Assembly: GCF_018324205.1 (NCBI RefSeq)
Contig: NZ_AP023356.1
Coordinates: 310,001 to 374,000, forward strand
DNA length: 64,000 bases
Reading direction: 5' to 3'
Origin: Actinoplanes ianthinogenes
Lineage (GTDB): Bacteria; Actinomycetota; Actinomycetes; Mycobacteriales; Micromonosporaceae
Shown here: piece by piece, positions 55,341-64,000 of the stretch
Layout of the letters: each line of letters starts with the position of its first letter
How positions within the stretch are numbered: the stretch's first letter is position 1
The notes under the pieces: generated by a model
The model's input: only the letters and a program-made list of their open reading frames with translations
The model's database searches: none
Told to the model about the DNA's origin: nothing
Position numbers and translations under genes: made by a program

Positions 55341-56180
55341 TCAGCGGACGGCGTCGCTGATGGATTTGACGCCGCCGTGGGCGGTCAGGCCGCCGTCGAC
55401 CGGGATCTCCGCGCCGGTGATGAAGGAGGACTCGTCGCTGAGCAGGAACAGGACGAGCGGGGCCACCTCGTCGACCGTTCCGGTGCGCCCGAGCGGGGTC
55501 TCGGCGACGTTCGCGGCGCGGAAGGCGGGCGCGGCGGACGCGGTCATCGGGGTCTCGATGTAGCCGGGGTGGACCGTGTTCACCCGGATGCCGCTCGGGC
55601 CCAGCTCCAGGCAGGCGGCCTTGGCCAGGCCGCGCAGCGCCCACTTCGAGGCGGTGTACGCGACCGGGAAGTGCCCGGTCAGCGCGGCCACCGAGCCGAC
55701 CAGCACGATCGACCCGCCGGCCGGCATCAGCGGCAGCACCGCCTGAACGCCGAGCAGCGCGCCGGTCACGTTGACGTCCGTGACCCGGGCCAGGTCGGCC
55801 GGGTCCAGGTCGGCGAGGCGGGCCCGCCAGGTCACCCCGGCGTTCGCCACCAGGCCGTCGACCCGCCCGAACCGGTCCCGCACCTCGGCCACCAGCCCGG
55901 CCCACCCGGCCGCGTCGGTCACGTCCAGTTGCCGATAGCCGGCGCCGCCCAGGTCCTCGGCGGGCGACGGCCCCAGGTCACAGCCGACGACGATCGCGCC
56001 CTCGGCGGCGAGCAGCCGCGCTTCCGCAGCCCCTTGCCCCTGCCCAGCGCCGGTGACCAGGACGACCTTCCCCGCGACCCGGCCCTGACCGCCCTCCCCG
56101 AGCCGACCGGTGGCCCCGGCCAGGCCGGTCCCGGCCGCCATGACGTCGCCGGCGGCCCGGCCGGATCGCATCTCCCGCAT
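55341..56180 (-). CDS. Short-chain dehydrogenase/reductase
   Basis: About 279 aa. TGAGQGQG cofactor motif, NAG (LVANAGVTW), Ser in [10 protein letters not shown], YxxxK in [23 protein letters not shown] loop and a C-terminal [11 protein letters not shown]. Typical classical SDR core of about 250 residues; the start is uncertain because no good ribosome site is seen (ATG 56180, 56171 or 56141 possible). Divergent from the AarF-like gene. Confidence 0.85.
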   Translation of the reverse strand: MREMRSGRAAGDVMAAGTGLAGATGRLGEGGQGRVAGKVVLVTGAGQGQGAAEARLLAAEGAIVVGCDLGPSPAEDLGGAGYRQLDVTDAAGWAGLVAEVRDRFGRVDGLVANAGVTWRARLADLDPADLARVTDVNVTGALLGVQAVLPLMPAGGSIVLVGSVAALTGHFPVAYTASKWALRGLAKAACLELGPSGIRVNTVHPGYIETPMTASAAPAFRAANVAETPLGRTGTVDEVAPLVLFLLSDESSFITGAEIPVDGGLTAHGGVKSISDAVR

Positions 56181-56296
56181 CCGACCACGATCGGCCGGCA
56201 CCGGGTGGCTCCGGAAGACGAATCTCGCGATACCCGTCATCAGCGCCACTGATGACGGGACGGACATCGACGCGCGTCTCCCCTAGGGTCGGGCGG

Positions 56297-58249
56297 GTGC
56301 AGGTGCTGCTGTTCATCCCGTTCCTGGCACTGACCGTGCTGCTGTTCGCCGCGGTGATCCGGCGGCTGCTCGGCGTGCCGGTCGGGCCGGGCCGGACGCT
56401 GGTCGCCGCGGTGCTCGCCACGCTGGTGCTCTCGCCGATCCTGGCCGCGCTCGCCCCGCCGGACCCGGCCACCGTGTCCACGGCCGAGGGAACTCTGCTG
56501 ATGCTCGCGGCCGTCTGCGTCTCCGTGCTGCTCGCGATGGCCGCCCTGGTGGTCCTGGAGGTGCTGCTGCCGTCCGGGACGCTGCCCGGGCCGGCCGAGG
56601 CGTGGCGGGCCGCCCGGCGACGGGTCGCGCGGACCCGGCGGTATTCGTCGATCGTGCGGATCGCGCTGCGGCACGGGCTGGGCCGGTTCCTGCGCGGCCG
56701 CCCGCCGGCCGGTCCGGATTCGGCCGCGGCCCGGCGGCGGCTGGCCCGGTCGCTGCGCGCGGCGCTGGACGAGGGCGGGGTCACCTTCGTCAAGGTCGGG
56801 CAGTTGCTGTCCACCCGGCGGGACCTGCTGCCGGCCGAGTTCATCGAGGAGCTGACCGCGCTGCAGGACCGGGCCGCCCCGGTGCCGTGGACGGAGATCT
56901 CCGCGGTCCTCGACGCCGAGCTGGGCGACCGGGCGTTCGCCGAGATCGACCCGGAGCCGCTGGCCGCGGCGTCGGTGGCGCAGGTGCACGCGGCCCGGCT
57001 GGCGGACGGCACCGCGGTCGTGGTGAAGGTGCGCCGGCCGGGCATCGCCGCCGTCGTGGACCGCGACCTGGACATCCTGCTGCGGCTGGCCGGGACGCTG
57101 GAGGCCCGCACCTCGTGGGGCCGGGCGTTCGGCGCGCGGGGGCTGGCGCTCGGCTTCGCCGAGGCGCTGCGCGAGGAGCTCGACTTCACCGTCGAGCGGG
57201 ACAACCTGCAAACCATGGCCGCGGCGCTGGCCACCACGCCGGAGCGCCGGGTCCGGGTCCCTACGGCGTACGCCGAGCTCAGCACCGAACGGGTCCTGGT
57301 GATGGGCCGGCTCCCGGGCACCCCGCTGGGCGCCGCCGAGCCGGTCCTCGCCGGGCTGGACGACGAGCGGCGGCAGGCGGTCGCCGCGGCGCTGCTGGAC
57401 AGCCTGCTCGACCAGGTGCTGGTGCACGGGGTCTTCCACGCCGATCTGCACCCCGGCAACCTGCTGGTCGAGGCGGACGGCTCGCTCGGCATGCTCGACC
57501 TCGGCTCGGTCGGCCGCCTGGACGGGGTCACCCGGGCCGCGGTCGGCCGGCTGCTGGCCGCCGTCGGCCGCGGGGACGCGGTGGGTGCCAGCGACGCGCT
57601 GCTCGACCTGGCCGACCACGGCGGGGACGTCGACGAGCGTGACCTCCAGCGGGCACTCGGCGTGCTGCTGGTCCGCTACGCGGCGCCGGGCAGCTCGGCC
57701 GGGGTGGCGGCGGTGACCGCGCTGCTGCGGACGGTCGCCGATTACGGGCTCGGCGTGCCGGCGGCGGTCGCGGCGGTGTTCCGGGCCTTTGCCACGGTGG
57801 AGGGCACGCTCGGTCTGCTGCGCCCGGGGTTCGACCTGCTCGGCGCGGCCCGGGAGGCCGGCGATCGCCGGCTGGCCGAGATGTTCGGGCCGCGGAACCT
57901 GCCGCGCACCCTGGAGGAGGAGCTGGTCACGCTGCTGCCGATGCTGCGCGGCCTGCCCCGGCGGATCGACCGGATCGGGGACGCCGTGGAGAACGGGCGG
58001 CTGCGGCTGAACATCCGGCTGTTCTCCGACGAACGGGACCGGCGGGTGGTGACCGGGCTGATTCATCAGGTGCTGCTCACGGTGATCGGCGCGACCGCCG
58101 GCGTGATGGGCATCCTGCTGCTCGGCACCGGCGGCGGGCCGCGGATCAGCGCCGGCATCGGCCTGTTCCCCCTGCTCGGCTACGGCCTCCTGATCATCTC
58201 GGTCGTGCTCGTCCTCCGCGTCCTCGTAGTGATCTTGCGCCGCGACTGA
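56297..58249 (+). CDS. AarF/ABC1/UbiB kinase-like membrane protein
   Basis: 650 aa. Two N-terminal and two C-terminal membrane segments enclose the ABC1 domain: KVGQLLSTRRDLLP (the KxGQ motif), AAASVAQVHAA (Ala-rich loop), VVVKVRRPG (Lys), HADLHPGNLLV and LDLGSVGRL. In bacteria UbiB-type proteins support quinone synthesis or lipid transport; in actinomycetes the role is unclear. GTG 56297. Length is above the 550-aa norm because of the N-terminal membrane segments. Confidence 0.85.
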   Translation: MQVLLFIPFLALTVLLFAAVIRRLLGVPVGPGRTLVAAVLATLVLSPILAALAPPDPATVSTAEGTLLMLAAVCVSVLLAMAALVVLEVLLPSGTLPGPAEAWRAARRRVARTRRYSSIVRIALRHGLGRFLRGRPPAGPDSAAARRRLARSLRAALDEGGVTFVKVGQLLSTRRDLLPAEFIEELTALQDRAAPVPWTEISAVLDAELGDRAFAEIDPEPLAAASVAQVHAARLADGTAVVVKVRRPGIAAVVDRDLDILLRLAGTLEARTSWGRAFGARGLALGFAEALREELDFTVERDNLQTMAAALATTPERRVRVPTAYAELSTERVLVMGRLPGTPLGAAEPVLAGLDDERRQAVAAALLDSLLDQVLVHGVFHADLHPGNLLVEADGSLGMLDLGSVGRLDGVTRAAVGRLLAAVGRGDAVGASDALLDLADHGGDVDERDLQRALGVLLVRYAAPGSSAGVAAVTALLRTVADYGLGVPAAVAAVFRAFATVEGTLGLLRPGFDLLGAAREAGDRRLAEMFGPRNLPRTLEEELVTLLPMLRGLPRRIDRIGDAVENGRLRLNIRLFSDERDRRVVTGLIHQVLLTVIGATAGVMGILLLGTGGGPRISAGIGLFPLLGYGLLIISVVLVLRVLVVILRRD

Positions 58250-58581
58250 GCCGATCGGCGCTCGCGGCGTCCGCCCGCCCGCATTGCCCGGTGCACGCTT
58301 TGCGGATCTCCACCGCCGGTAGCGCTCGTGGTAGCTCCGCAGCCTGTTCGCTTCCCGTGCAGACGCCCCATGAGGCGCCCGAGCCGCGCCTCCGCGGAGC
58401 TGCCGATGAGCGGATGCGGCCGTGGCCGAACGGACGTGCCAGTCTCCGTAGGACTTTGCTTACGTGTTTATGACCAGAACACGCAGGGCCCGCCCGGAAC
58501 GCCGGCCCGAGACGGTGCCGTGCGGATGGCGCGGCGAAGACCGCCAACGCTGTGAGCGCCGCACACATGGGAGGCACCAGG
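58250..58581. other. Non-coding stretch without recognised feature
   Basis: 332 bp between the AarF-like gene and a small membrane protein. I see no conserved coding frame, RNA gene or repeat. A TTGCTTAC...TTATGAC stretch near 58456-58472 could be a promoter. Confidence 0.4.
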
Positions 58582-58830
58582 ATGGACCAGTGGGGCCGGC
58601 TGGAGAACGACAACCGCCGCCGGATCGAGCAGCAGCGCTCGGACCAGGCCGACTACATTCGCCGTTACGGCGGGGTGGGGGTGCCGAACGTCCCCGAGGT
58701 GCCCGGGCCTCCGCCCACCAAGGCCAGGGTCGTGGCCCGCGTGATCACCTTGCTGGGCCTGATCCTGATGGTATTCGTACTTTGCGGGGCCAGCGTCTAC
58801 GTGTTCTTCGCTCGCATGCCCCACCCCTGA
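58582..58830 (+). CDS. Small single-pass membrane protein, unrecognised
   Basis: 82 aa: charged N-terminal 30 residues (RLENDNRRRIEQQRSDQAD), a Pro-rich hinge (VPNVPEVPGPPPT) and one membrane segment (about 59-77). ATG 58582 has GGAGG 9 nt upstream. No family recognised. Confidence 0.6.
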   Translation: MDQWGRLENDNRRRIEQQRSDQADYIRRYGGVGVPNVPEVPGPPPTKARVVARVITLLGLILMVFVLCGASVYVFFARMPHP

Positions 58831-58851
58831 CCGGCGCCTGTCCCGCCGGGC

Positions 58852-59001
58852 GTGCGCGCCGGCCCAAGGGGACAACGCTTCGCCCCGCTCATCCTGGCCG
58901 GACCGCGCCCGGACGAGCTGGTCTGCCTCGAAGGCCACCTGCGGTTGACCGCACACGCGCTGGCCGGGTGCACCGGGATCGGAGCACGACAGGCAGAGTG
59001 A
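58852..59001 (+). pseudogene. Possible remnant of a ParB-like EGHxRxTA protein
   Basis: Reading frame giving PLILAGPRPDELVCLEGHLRLTAHALAG then a stop. The EGH-R-TA string resembles conserved nucleotide-binding segments of small ParB-like proteins, but only about 45 residues remain and no good start exists. May be a relic. Confidence 0.3.
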
Positions 59002-59070
59002 CTTGGCCGAGCCTCGGGTCGTGCGAGACCCGGATCTTGCGTTTTGCCGGGCAACACCTACCGTGTGCGC

Positions 59071-59820
59071 ATGCCACCAGGAGTTGTGCTGATCACCGGG
59101 GCCAGCGCCGGCCTCGGCGAGGAGATGGCCCGGCAGTTCGCCGCGCTCGGCTACGACCTCGCCCTCTGCGCCCGCCGCACCGACCGTCTCGATCAGCTCC
59201 GTGACGAGATCACCGCCGCGCACCCCGACCGGCGGGTCAGCGTCCGGGCGCTGGACGTCACCGACGACGACGCGGTGTTCACCGTGTTCCAGCAGTTCGC
59301 GGACGAGTTCGGGCGGATCGACCGGGTGGTGGTGAACGCCGGGCTCGGCAAGGGCGCCCCGCTGGGCACCGGCCGCTTCGACGCGAACCGGGCGACGGCG
59401 ATGGTCAACTTCGTCGGGGCGCTCGCGCAGGCCGAGGCGGCACTGACGATCTTTCGTACGCAAAAGCGGGGTCATCTGGTCCTGATCTCGTCGATGTCGG
59501 CGCTCCGGGGGATGCGCAAGTCGATGACCACCTATGCCGCGACCAAGGCGGGCGTGGCCGCGATCGCCGAGGGCGTCCGATCGGAGCGGGTGCCGGGGGT
59601 GGACGTGTCGGTGATCTACCCGGGCTACATCCGCTCGGAGATGAACGCGCACGTGAAGCAGAAGACGAAGTTCATGGTCGATACCGTCCCGGGGGTGCGG
59701 GCGATGGTGGCCGCGATCGAGAAACGCAAGGTCAAGGCGTATGTGCCGGCCTGGCCCTGGGTGCCCATCGGGGTGGCGATGCGTGTGTTGCCGCTGTCCG
59801 TCGTACGGAAGATGGTCTGA
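59071..59820 (+). CDS. Short-chain dehydrogenase/reductase
   Basis: 249 aa. TGASAGLG cofactor motif (8-15), NAG in VVVNAGLG, Ser in LISSMSA, YxxxK in TYAATKAGVAAIAEG, PGYIRSEM loop and a C-terminal amphipathic tail typical of membrane-associated SDRs of the DHRS7-like branch. ATG 59071 with TACCGT 15 nt upstream, so the transcript could be leaderless. The next gene starts 3 bp after the stop. Confidence 0.9.
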   Translation: MPPGVVLITGASAGLGEEMARQFAALGYDLALCARRTDRLDQLRDEITAAHPDRRVSVRALDVTDDDAVFTVFQQFADEFGRIDRVVVNAGLGKGAPLGTGRFDANRATAMVNFVGALAQAEAALTIFRTQKRGHLVLISSMSALRGMRKSMTTYAATKAGVAAIAEGVRSERVPGVDVSVIYPGYIRSEMNAHVKQKTKFMVDTVPGVRAMVAAIEKRKVKAYVPAWPWVPIGVAMRVLPLSVVRKMV

Positions 59821-59823
59821 GAA

Positions 59824-60534
59824 ATGGCTCGTCTTCTGCTGGTCCGGCACGGTCAGGCGTCCTTCGGCGCCGACGATTACGACGCGCTCTCCGAGCTCGG
59901 GCACGAGCAGGCGCGGACGCTGGGGCGGGCTCTCGCGGCCCGGAGCGTCAAGCCCGGCCTGGTGCTGCGCGGCACGATGCGCCGGCACGCGGAGACCGCG
60001 GCGGGGCTCCTCGACGGGCTCGGCGCGGACGTGCCGGCCACCGTCGATCCGGGGTGGAACGAGTTCGACTTCCAGCACGTCGTCGAGATCCACCGGCCGG
60101 TGTACCGGGACCGGGCGGCCATGATGGCCGAGCTCAACCTCGCGGAGCGGCCCGACCGGGCGTTCCAGGAGGTGTTCGACGCGGCGACGGCGCGGTGGTC
60201 GTCGGGTCAGTTCGACCTGGAGTACACGGAGTCGTTCGCCGGTTTCCGGCGGCGGGTCGCGGCGGCCCTGTCGTCGGCCGCGGACCTGTTGCGGCAGCAC
60301 CGGGACATCGTGCTGGTCAGCTCCGGCGGCCCGATCGCGATGGTGTCCGCGCTGCTCACCGCGGGCCTCGACGCGCCGCTGGGCACGGTCGCGACGGTGT
60401 GGGCGGCGCTGAACCGGGTCTCGGTGAACACCGGGATGACCAAGGTGATCGCGGGGCGCAGCGGGTTGTCGCTCTCCACCTTCAACGAGCACACCCACCT
60501 GGAGGGCGACCGCCGGCTGCTCACCTATCGCTGA
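59824..60534 (+). CDS. Histidine phosphatase-family protein
   Basis: 236 aa. RHG motif LLVRHGQASFG (5-15) with the nucleophile His9, LRGTMRRHAETAAG (second Arg), WNEFDFQH (acid) and SSGGPIAM where the usual SHG second His is replaced by SGG. The branch is the phosphoglycerate-mutase-like phosphatases. Three bp behind the SDR, so co-transcribed. Confidence 0.85.
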   Translation: MARLLLVRHGQASFGADDYDALSELGHEQARTLGRALAARSVKPGLVLRGTMRRHAETAAGLLDGLGADVPATVDPGWNEFDFQHVVEIHRPVYRDRAAMMAELNLAERPDRAFQEVFDAATARWSSGQFDLEYTESFAGFRRRVAAALSSAADLLRQHRDIVLVSSGGPIAMVSALLTAGLDAPLGTVATVWAALNRVSVNTGMTKVIAGRSGLSLSTFNEHTHLEGDRRLLTYR

Positions 60535-60671
60535 TCCCGCGGATCGCCGGATCGGCCCGCGCCGGGAGCGAACCGTGATCGGGCTCACATCCACTGTGGC
60601 AAATTCCGGGTCTGCTCGATCGGTGGGTTCGCGTCTACAGTGGGCGTACTCGCGGGCAGGGGGCCGGAGTC

Positions 60672-61847
60672 ATGAAGTTCGGGGCGTTGCTCTTTCCGTT
60701 TCATCACCCGATGGAAGACCCCACCCTGCAACTCGAAGGTGACCTCGACCTCGCCGAGCTCTGCGACCGGCTCGGCTTCGACGAGTTCTGGTTCGGCGAG
60801 CACCACTCCGGCGGCTGGCAGATCATCGCCTCGCCGGAGTTGATGATCGCCGCGGCGGCGCAGCGGACCCGGCGGATCCGGCTCGGCACCGGCGTCGCGA
60901 CGCTCTCCTATCACCACCCGTTCCTGCTGCTGGACCGGATCGTGCAGCTGGACCACCTGACCCGGGGGCGGCTGATCTTCGGGGTCGGGTCGGGCGCGCT
61001 GCCGCTGGACGCCACGATGATCGGGCACGACCCGATGCAGGCCCGGCGGATGATGGCGGAGTCGCTGGAGGCGATCACCGCCCTGCTGCGCTACGACGGT
61101 CCGGTCACCCGCAAGACCGACTGGTTCGAGCTGGACCGGGCGGTGTTGCACCTGCGGCCGTTCCAGTGGCCGCTGGACATCCGGGTCGCCGCGTTCAAGT
61201 CGCCGTCCGGCCCCCAGTTGGCCGGGCGGTACGGCGCCGGCCTGGTCTCGTTCGGCGCGTCCGCCGCGATCGGGACCGGCTCGGAGAATCCGCTGCGGAC
61301 CGCCGCCGGGATCGCCGAGACCGAGGCGCGGCAGGCCGGGCTGTCCTTCGACCGGAGCCGCTGGTCGGTGATGAGCCTCATGCACGTGGCCGAGACGGAG
61401 GCACAGGCGCGCGCCGAGGTGCGGCACGGCCTGACCGAGTACATCAAGTACATCCGCCAGATCCTCCCGATGAACGTGCCGGTCGACCTGGACGACCCGG
61501 AGGCGGTCATCGACGTGCTGATGACCACCGGCACCGCGGTGATCGGCACACCGGAGCAGGCGATCCGGCACATCGAGAAGATGTGGGAGCTCAGCGGCGG
61601 CTTCGGCACCTTCCTGATCGAGCAGTCGGACATCGCCGACCCGCACGCCACCCGCCGCTCCTACGAGCTGTTCGCCCGCCGCGTGATCCCGTACTTCACC
61701 GCCTCCACCTGGCCACGGGTGCAGGCCTATCAGGCCGAGCTCCAGTCGGGCGGCCTGACCCGCCGGACCATGGCCGCCGCCCAGGCCAAGGCCGGTGTGG
61801 AGTATTCGCACGAGGTCGCTGACCGGAGGACCCCGCATGAGCAGTGA
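60672..61847 (+). CDS. LLM-class flavin-dependent monooxygenase
   Basis: 391 aa TIM-barrel of the bacterial-luciferase family: FWFGEHHSGGWQIIASPELMIAAAA, TGVATLSYHHPFLLLDRI and GRLIFGVGSGALPLDA. Close to the limonene-monooxygenase-like group that uses FMNH2 from a separate reductase. ATG 60672. Its 3' end overlaps the start of the antiporter remnant by 11 bp, followed by a halogenase, which suggests a secondary-metabolism context. Confidence 0.85.
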   Translation: MKFGALLFPFHHPMEDPTLQLEGDLDLAELCDRLGFDEFWFGEHHSGGWQIIASPELMIAAAAQRTRRIRLGTGVATLSYHHPFLLLDRIVQLDHLTRGRLIFGVGSGALPLDATMIGHDPMQARRMMAESLEAITALLRYDGPVTRKTDWFELDRAVLHLRPFQWPLDIRVAAFKSPSGPQLAGRYGAGLVSFGASAAIGTGSENPLRTAAGIAETEARQAGLSFDRSRWSVMSLMHVAETEAQARAEVRHGLTEYIKYIRQILPMNVPVDLDDPEAVIDVLMTTGTAVIGTPEQAIRHIEKMWELSGGFGTFLIEQSDIADPHATRRSYELFARRVIPYFTASTWPRVQAYQAELQSGGLTRRTMAAAQAKAGVEYSHEVADRRTPHEQ

Positions 61848-62030
61848 GGTGTTCGCTCAGGTCCTGCTCAGCCTGGCGGTCATCGTGGCGCTCGCGCGGC
61901 TCGGCGGGTGTCCGCCGGGCTGATGATCACGACCCTGGCCACCGGCCCGCTGCTCTCGCTGATCGAGCGGCGGTCTGCGGCCGCAGTCAACCGGAAGGCA
62001 GATGAGGCATGGACAGGCGCGTCGACGTAA
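61837..62030 (+). pseudogene. Collapsed cation/proton antiporter gene
   Basis: An intact ribosome site (GGAGGA) and ATG 61837 give MSSEVFAQVLLSLAVIVALARLGG, the first membrane helix of CPA2-type Na+(K+)/H+ antiporters, then a stop in CPPG*. In another frame the 3' part reads SAGLMITTLATGPLLSLI, the last membrane helix and tail of the same family, ending with TAA at 62030 inside the halogenase gene. About 350 residues between are deleted. Confidence 0.65.
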
Positions 62031-63646
62031 CGGTTCTCGGCAGCGGCATCGGTGGCAGCACGGTGGCCGCGATCCTGGCCCGGCTCGGCATCTCGGTGGC
62101 CCTCGTGGACGCCGCGAGACACCCGCGGTTCGCGCTCGGCGAGTCCACCATCGGCGAGACGTCGTTCCTGCTGCGGCTGCTCGCCGCCCGGTACGACGTG
62201 CCGGAGCTGGCGCACGTGTCGACCAGCGGCGGGATCGCCGAGCACGTGAGCAGCCGGTGCGGGATCAAGACCAACTTCGGCTTCGTCTACCACCGGGAGG
62301 GCCGGTTCCAGGAGCCGTTCGAGGTGACCCAGTGCAGCGTGTCGGAGGGCCCGTTCGGGCCGGAGTCGCACCTGATGCGCGCCGACATCGATCAGTACCT
62401 GTTCGAGGCGGCGCAACGGTACGGCGCGCTGACCCGGGAGGGCGTCCGCGTGCAGGCGGTCGACATCCGGCCCGACGAGGCCGTGGTGACGCTGGACAGC
62501 GGGGAGACGCTGCACAGCGATTACGTGATCGACGCGACCGGGCGGACGTCGGTGCTGGCCGACGCGTTCGGGCTGCGCGAGGAGCCGTGCCGGTTCCGGA
62601 CGAACTCGCGGACCATCTTCACCCACCTGCGGGGCGTGGTCCCGTTCGACGACGTCACCGAGTCCAGCGGCCAGCCGAACCGGTGGCACGAGGGCACCCT
62701 GCACCACGTCTTCGACGGCGGCTGGATGTGGGTGATCCCGTTCGACAACCGGCCGGGCAGCGAGTCCGACCTGGTCAGCGTGGGGCTCAACCTGGACGCC
62801 GAGCGCTGGCCGCAGCGCCCGGGGGTGACCGCCGAGCAGGAGTGGGGCGAGTTCCTGGAGCGGTTCCCGTCGATCGGCCGGCAATTCGCGAACGCGACGT
62901 CGGCGTTCCGCTGGATCTCCACCGGCCGCACCCAGTTCTCCTCGTCCCGCACGGTCGGCGACCGCTGGGTGCTGATGAGCCACGCGGCCGGGGCGATCGA
63001 CGCCCTGTTCAGCCGCGGCATGAGCAACACCATGGCGGTGATCGAGGCGTTCGTGCCGCGGTTCCTCGAGGCCCGGGCTGCCGGGGACTACTCGGCCACC
63101 CGGTTCGCGTACCTGGAGACGCTGAACCAGAGCATCCTGGACAACAACGACAAGCTGATCGCCGGGTCGTACATCGCGTTCCGTGACTTCGACCTGTGGC
63201 GAGCCTGGTCGAAGATGTGGTACCTCGCGTGGAACCTGGGCGTCCTCCGGGTCGCCGGGACGTATTACCAGTTCCTGGAGACCGCCGACCCGGCGCTGCT
63301 GGACCGCCTGCACCAGGGCCCGGTGCCCGGCTCGTTCTGCCCGGACCTGCCCAGCGCGCAGGAGCAGTTCGACGCCTGCTTCGAGGTGCTGTCCCGGGTG
63401 CGTGACGGCGCGCTCACCCCGGCCGACGCGGTGCCGGAGCTGGCCTTCATCCTGGGCGACGGCGAGGCGTCGCCGTCCCCGCTGAACCTGCACGACGTGC
63501 TGCGCCGCTGGCATGACGGGTCGATGGAGACACAGCGGCTGATCTACCAGTGGGGCCGGACCGCCGCCCCGCTGCCGCTGCGCCCCTACTTCGACTACGA
63601 CCGCGCCACCATCGCCGAGGCCGCCGACCTGGTCCGGTCGGTCTGA
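62009..63646 (+). CDS. Flavin-dependent halogenase
   Basis: 545 aa. GSGIGGS FAD motif (11-17), GESTIGE (45-51) and the halogenase-specific WxWxIP motif (WMWVIP, 239-244) are all present, as in phenol/pyrrole-type FADH2-dependent halogenases. It would chlorinate or brominate an aromatic or polyketide-bound substrate with FADH2 from a partner reductase. ATG 62009 overlaps the end of the antiporter remnant. Sits with an LLM monooxygenase. Confidence 0.85.
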   Translation: MDRRVDVTVLGSGIGGSTVAAILARLGISVALVDAARHPRFALGESTIGETSFLLRLLAARYDVPELAHVSTSGGIAEHVSSRCGIKTNFGFVYHREGRFQEPFEVTQCSVSEGPFGPESHLMRADIDQYLFEAAQRYGALTREGVRVQAVDIRPDEAVVTLDSGETLHSDYVIDATGRTSVLADAFGLREEPCRFRTNSRTIFTHLRGVVPFDDVTESSGQPNRWHEGTLHHVFDGGWMWVIPFDNRPGSESDLVSVGLNLDAERWPQRPGVTAEQEWGEFLERFPSIGRQFANATSAFRWISTGRTQFSSSRTVGDRWVLMSHAAGAIDALFSRGMSNTMAVIEAFVPRFLEARAAGDYSATRFAYLETLNQSILDNNDKLIAGSYIAFRDFDLWRAWSKMWYLAWNLGVLRVAGTYYQFLETADPALLDRLHQGPVPGSFCPDLPSAQEQFDACFEVLSRVRDGALTPADAVPELAFILGDGEASPSPLNLHDVLRRWHDGSMETQRLIYQWGRTAAPLPLRPYFDYDRATIAEAADLVRSV

Positions 63647-63895
63647 CGGAGGGGCGGTGGCCGCGGGTACACGAAGTCACATCCCGACGGGGCGTTCACC
63701 GGGCGGCCAGACCGCGGTGGCGGTGGTGGCGTGGGGTGAGGTTCTGCCAACGCCGACCGACCGGGGCCGGGCCACGACGCTCAGGGCGGGAATGGGGCGA
63801 CGGCCAGAGACCACGGACGGCGTAGGTCGCCTCCGCAGTGAACCGTGAGGGGGCCTTTCCCAGGAATGCGGCAGGGCAGGTGGTGCCGTCCGAGA
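63647..63895. other. Non-coding gap at right edge
   Basis: 249 bp between the halogenase and the tail of a probable LysR gene, convergent. No convincing gene; short open frames here are Arg/Gly-rich. GAGGGGGCCTTTCCC near 63847 could form a weak hairpin. Confidence 0.35.
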
Positions 63896-64000
63896 TCAGG
63901 ACCGGACAGTGCCCGCCACGGCGTCCAGGTGGGACAGGAAGTGGGTCACGGCGGGTGGCCGGGTGCGGCCGGCGAGGGTGGCGGCGTAGATCCGGCGCGG
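63896..64000 (-). CDS. C-terminal end of a probable LysR-family regulator (cut by window edge)
   Basis: Thirty-four codons and TGA on the minus strand: RRIYAATLAGRTRPPAVTHF then LSHLDAV. This matches the last strand and helix of LysR substrate-binding domains. The rest lies beyond the window, so the call is tentative. Confidence 0.45.
   Translation of the reverse strand, partial: PRRIYAATLAGRTRPPAVTHFLSHLDAVAGTVRS

Noticed and set aside
58194..58613. Minus-strand 139-codon frame in the gap after the AarF-like gene
   Set aside because: It overlaps the 3' end of that gene and the start of the next, and its composition is Arg/Ala-rich without a recognisable fold.

Overview
The window is about 70% G+C, rich in GTG starts, and carries typical actinobacterial families: a mycothiol-dependent maleylpyruvate isomerase homologue, an SCO-type DUF574 methyltransferase, DUF1707, DUF3516 helicase, PknB-type kinase and BlaI, TetR, MarR and XRE regulators. 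I infer a filamentous actinomycete, most likely a Micromonosporaceae member such as Actinoplanes. That assignment is inference from gene content. No rRNA, tRNA, CRISPR array or intact insertion sequence was seen.

Region by region. 1-14.8 kb: the 3' part of a flavin monooxygenase, an MFS carrier, a CorA-like protein with a large internal deletion, small membrane proteins, an XRE regulator whose 3' end is tandemly triplicated, a DUF3516 RNA helicase, DUF1707 and BlaI proteins, a Ser/Thr kinase, and a 53-bp palindrome family (one single copy plus a three-copy array with a 63-bp period). 13.8-29.2 kb: an S-4TM putative pore-forming effector beside a TM0106-type RecB-like nuclease, then an accessory assortment (ParB-like protein, AEC carrier, DUF6461 protein, methyltransferase, PAS-GAF sensor, phosphotransferases, cupin, FAD monooxygenase with divergent TetR, EAL-type c-di-GMP protein, mycothiol enzyme), with two gene remnants between them. 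29.2-30.7 kb: a rifampicin monooxygenase (rox) preceded by a rifamycin-associated element.

30.7-47.7 kb is the most interesting part: a compact, divergently transcribed, fourteen-gene locus that looks like an uncharacterised biosynthetic gene cluster. The left arm (minus strand) carries an MFS exporter, a FabG-like SDR, a GMC-type flavoprotein, a GT2 glycosyltransferase, an FkbH-type HAD-IIIC protein with an unusual N-terminal domain, an R2-like diiron protein and a second GT2. The right arm (plus strand) carries an aldehyde-dehydrogenase-like protein, an unrecognised 187-aa protein, a thiamine-diphosphate enzyme, an AMP-dependent ligase, a ketosynthase, a third GT2 and an amidase. Twelve of the thirteen junctions I can define within the two arms overlap or abut, most by 4 bp. 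No modular PKS/NRPS and no recognisable carrier protein lies inside.

47.7-64 kb: a TetX-like monooxygenase and TetR regulator sharing a clear operator, a lipoprotein alginate lyase, an aldo/keto reductase-MFS operon controlled by a divergent MarR, a Tat-exported cyclase, SDRs, an AarF/UbiB kinase-like protein, a phosphatase, and at the right edge a luciferase-like monooxygenase, a collapsed antiporter pseudogene, a flavin-dependent halogenase and the tail of a probable LysR regulator. The last group may be the edge of another secondary-metabolite locus.
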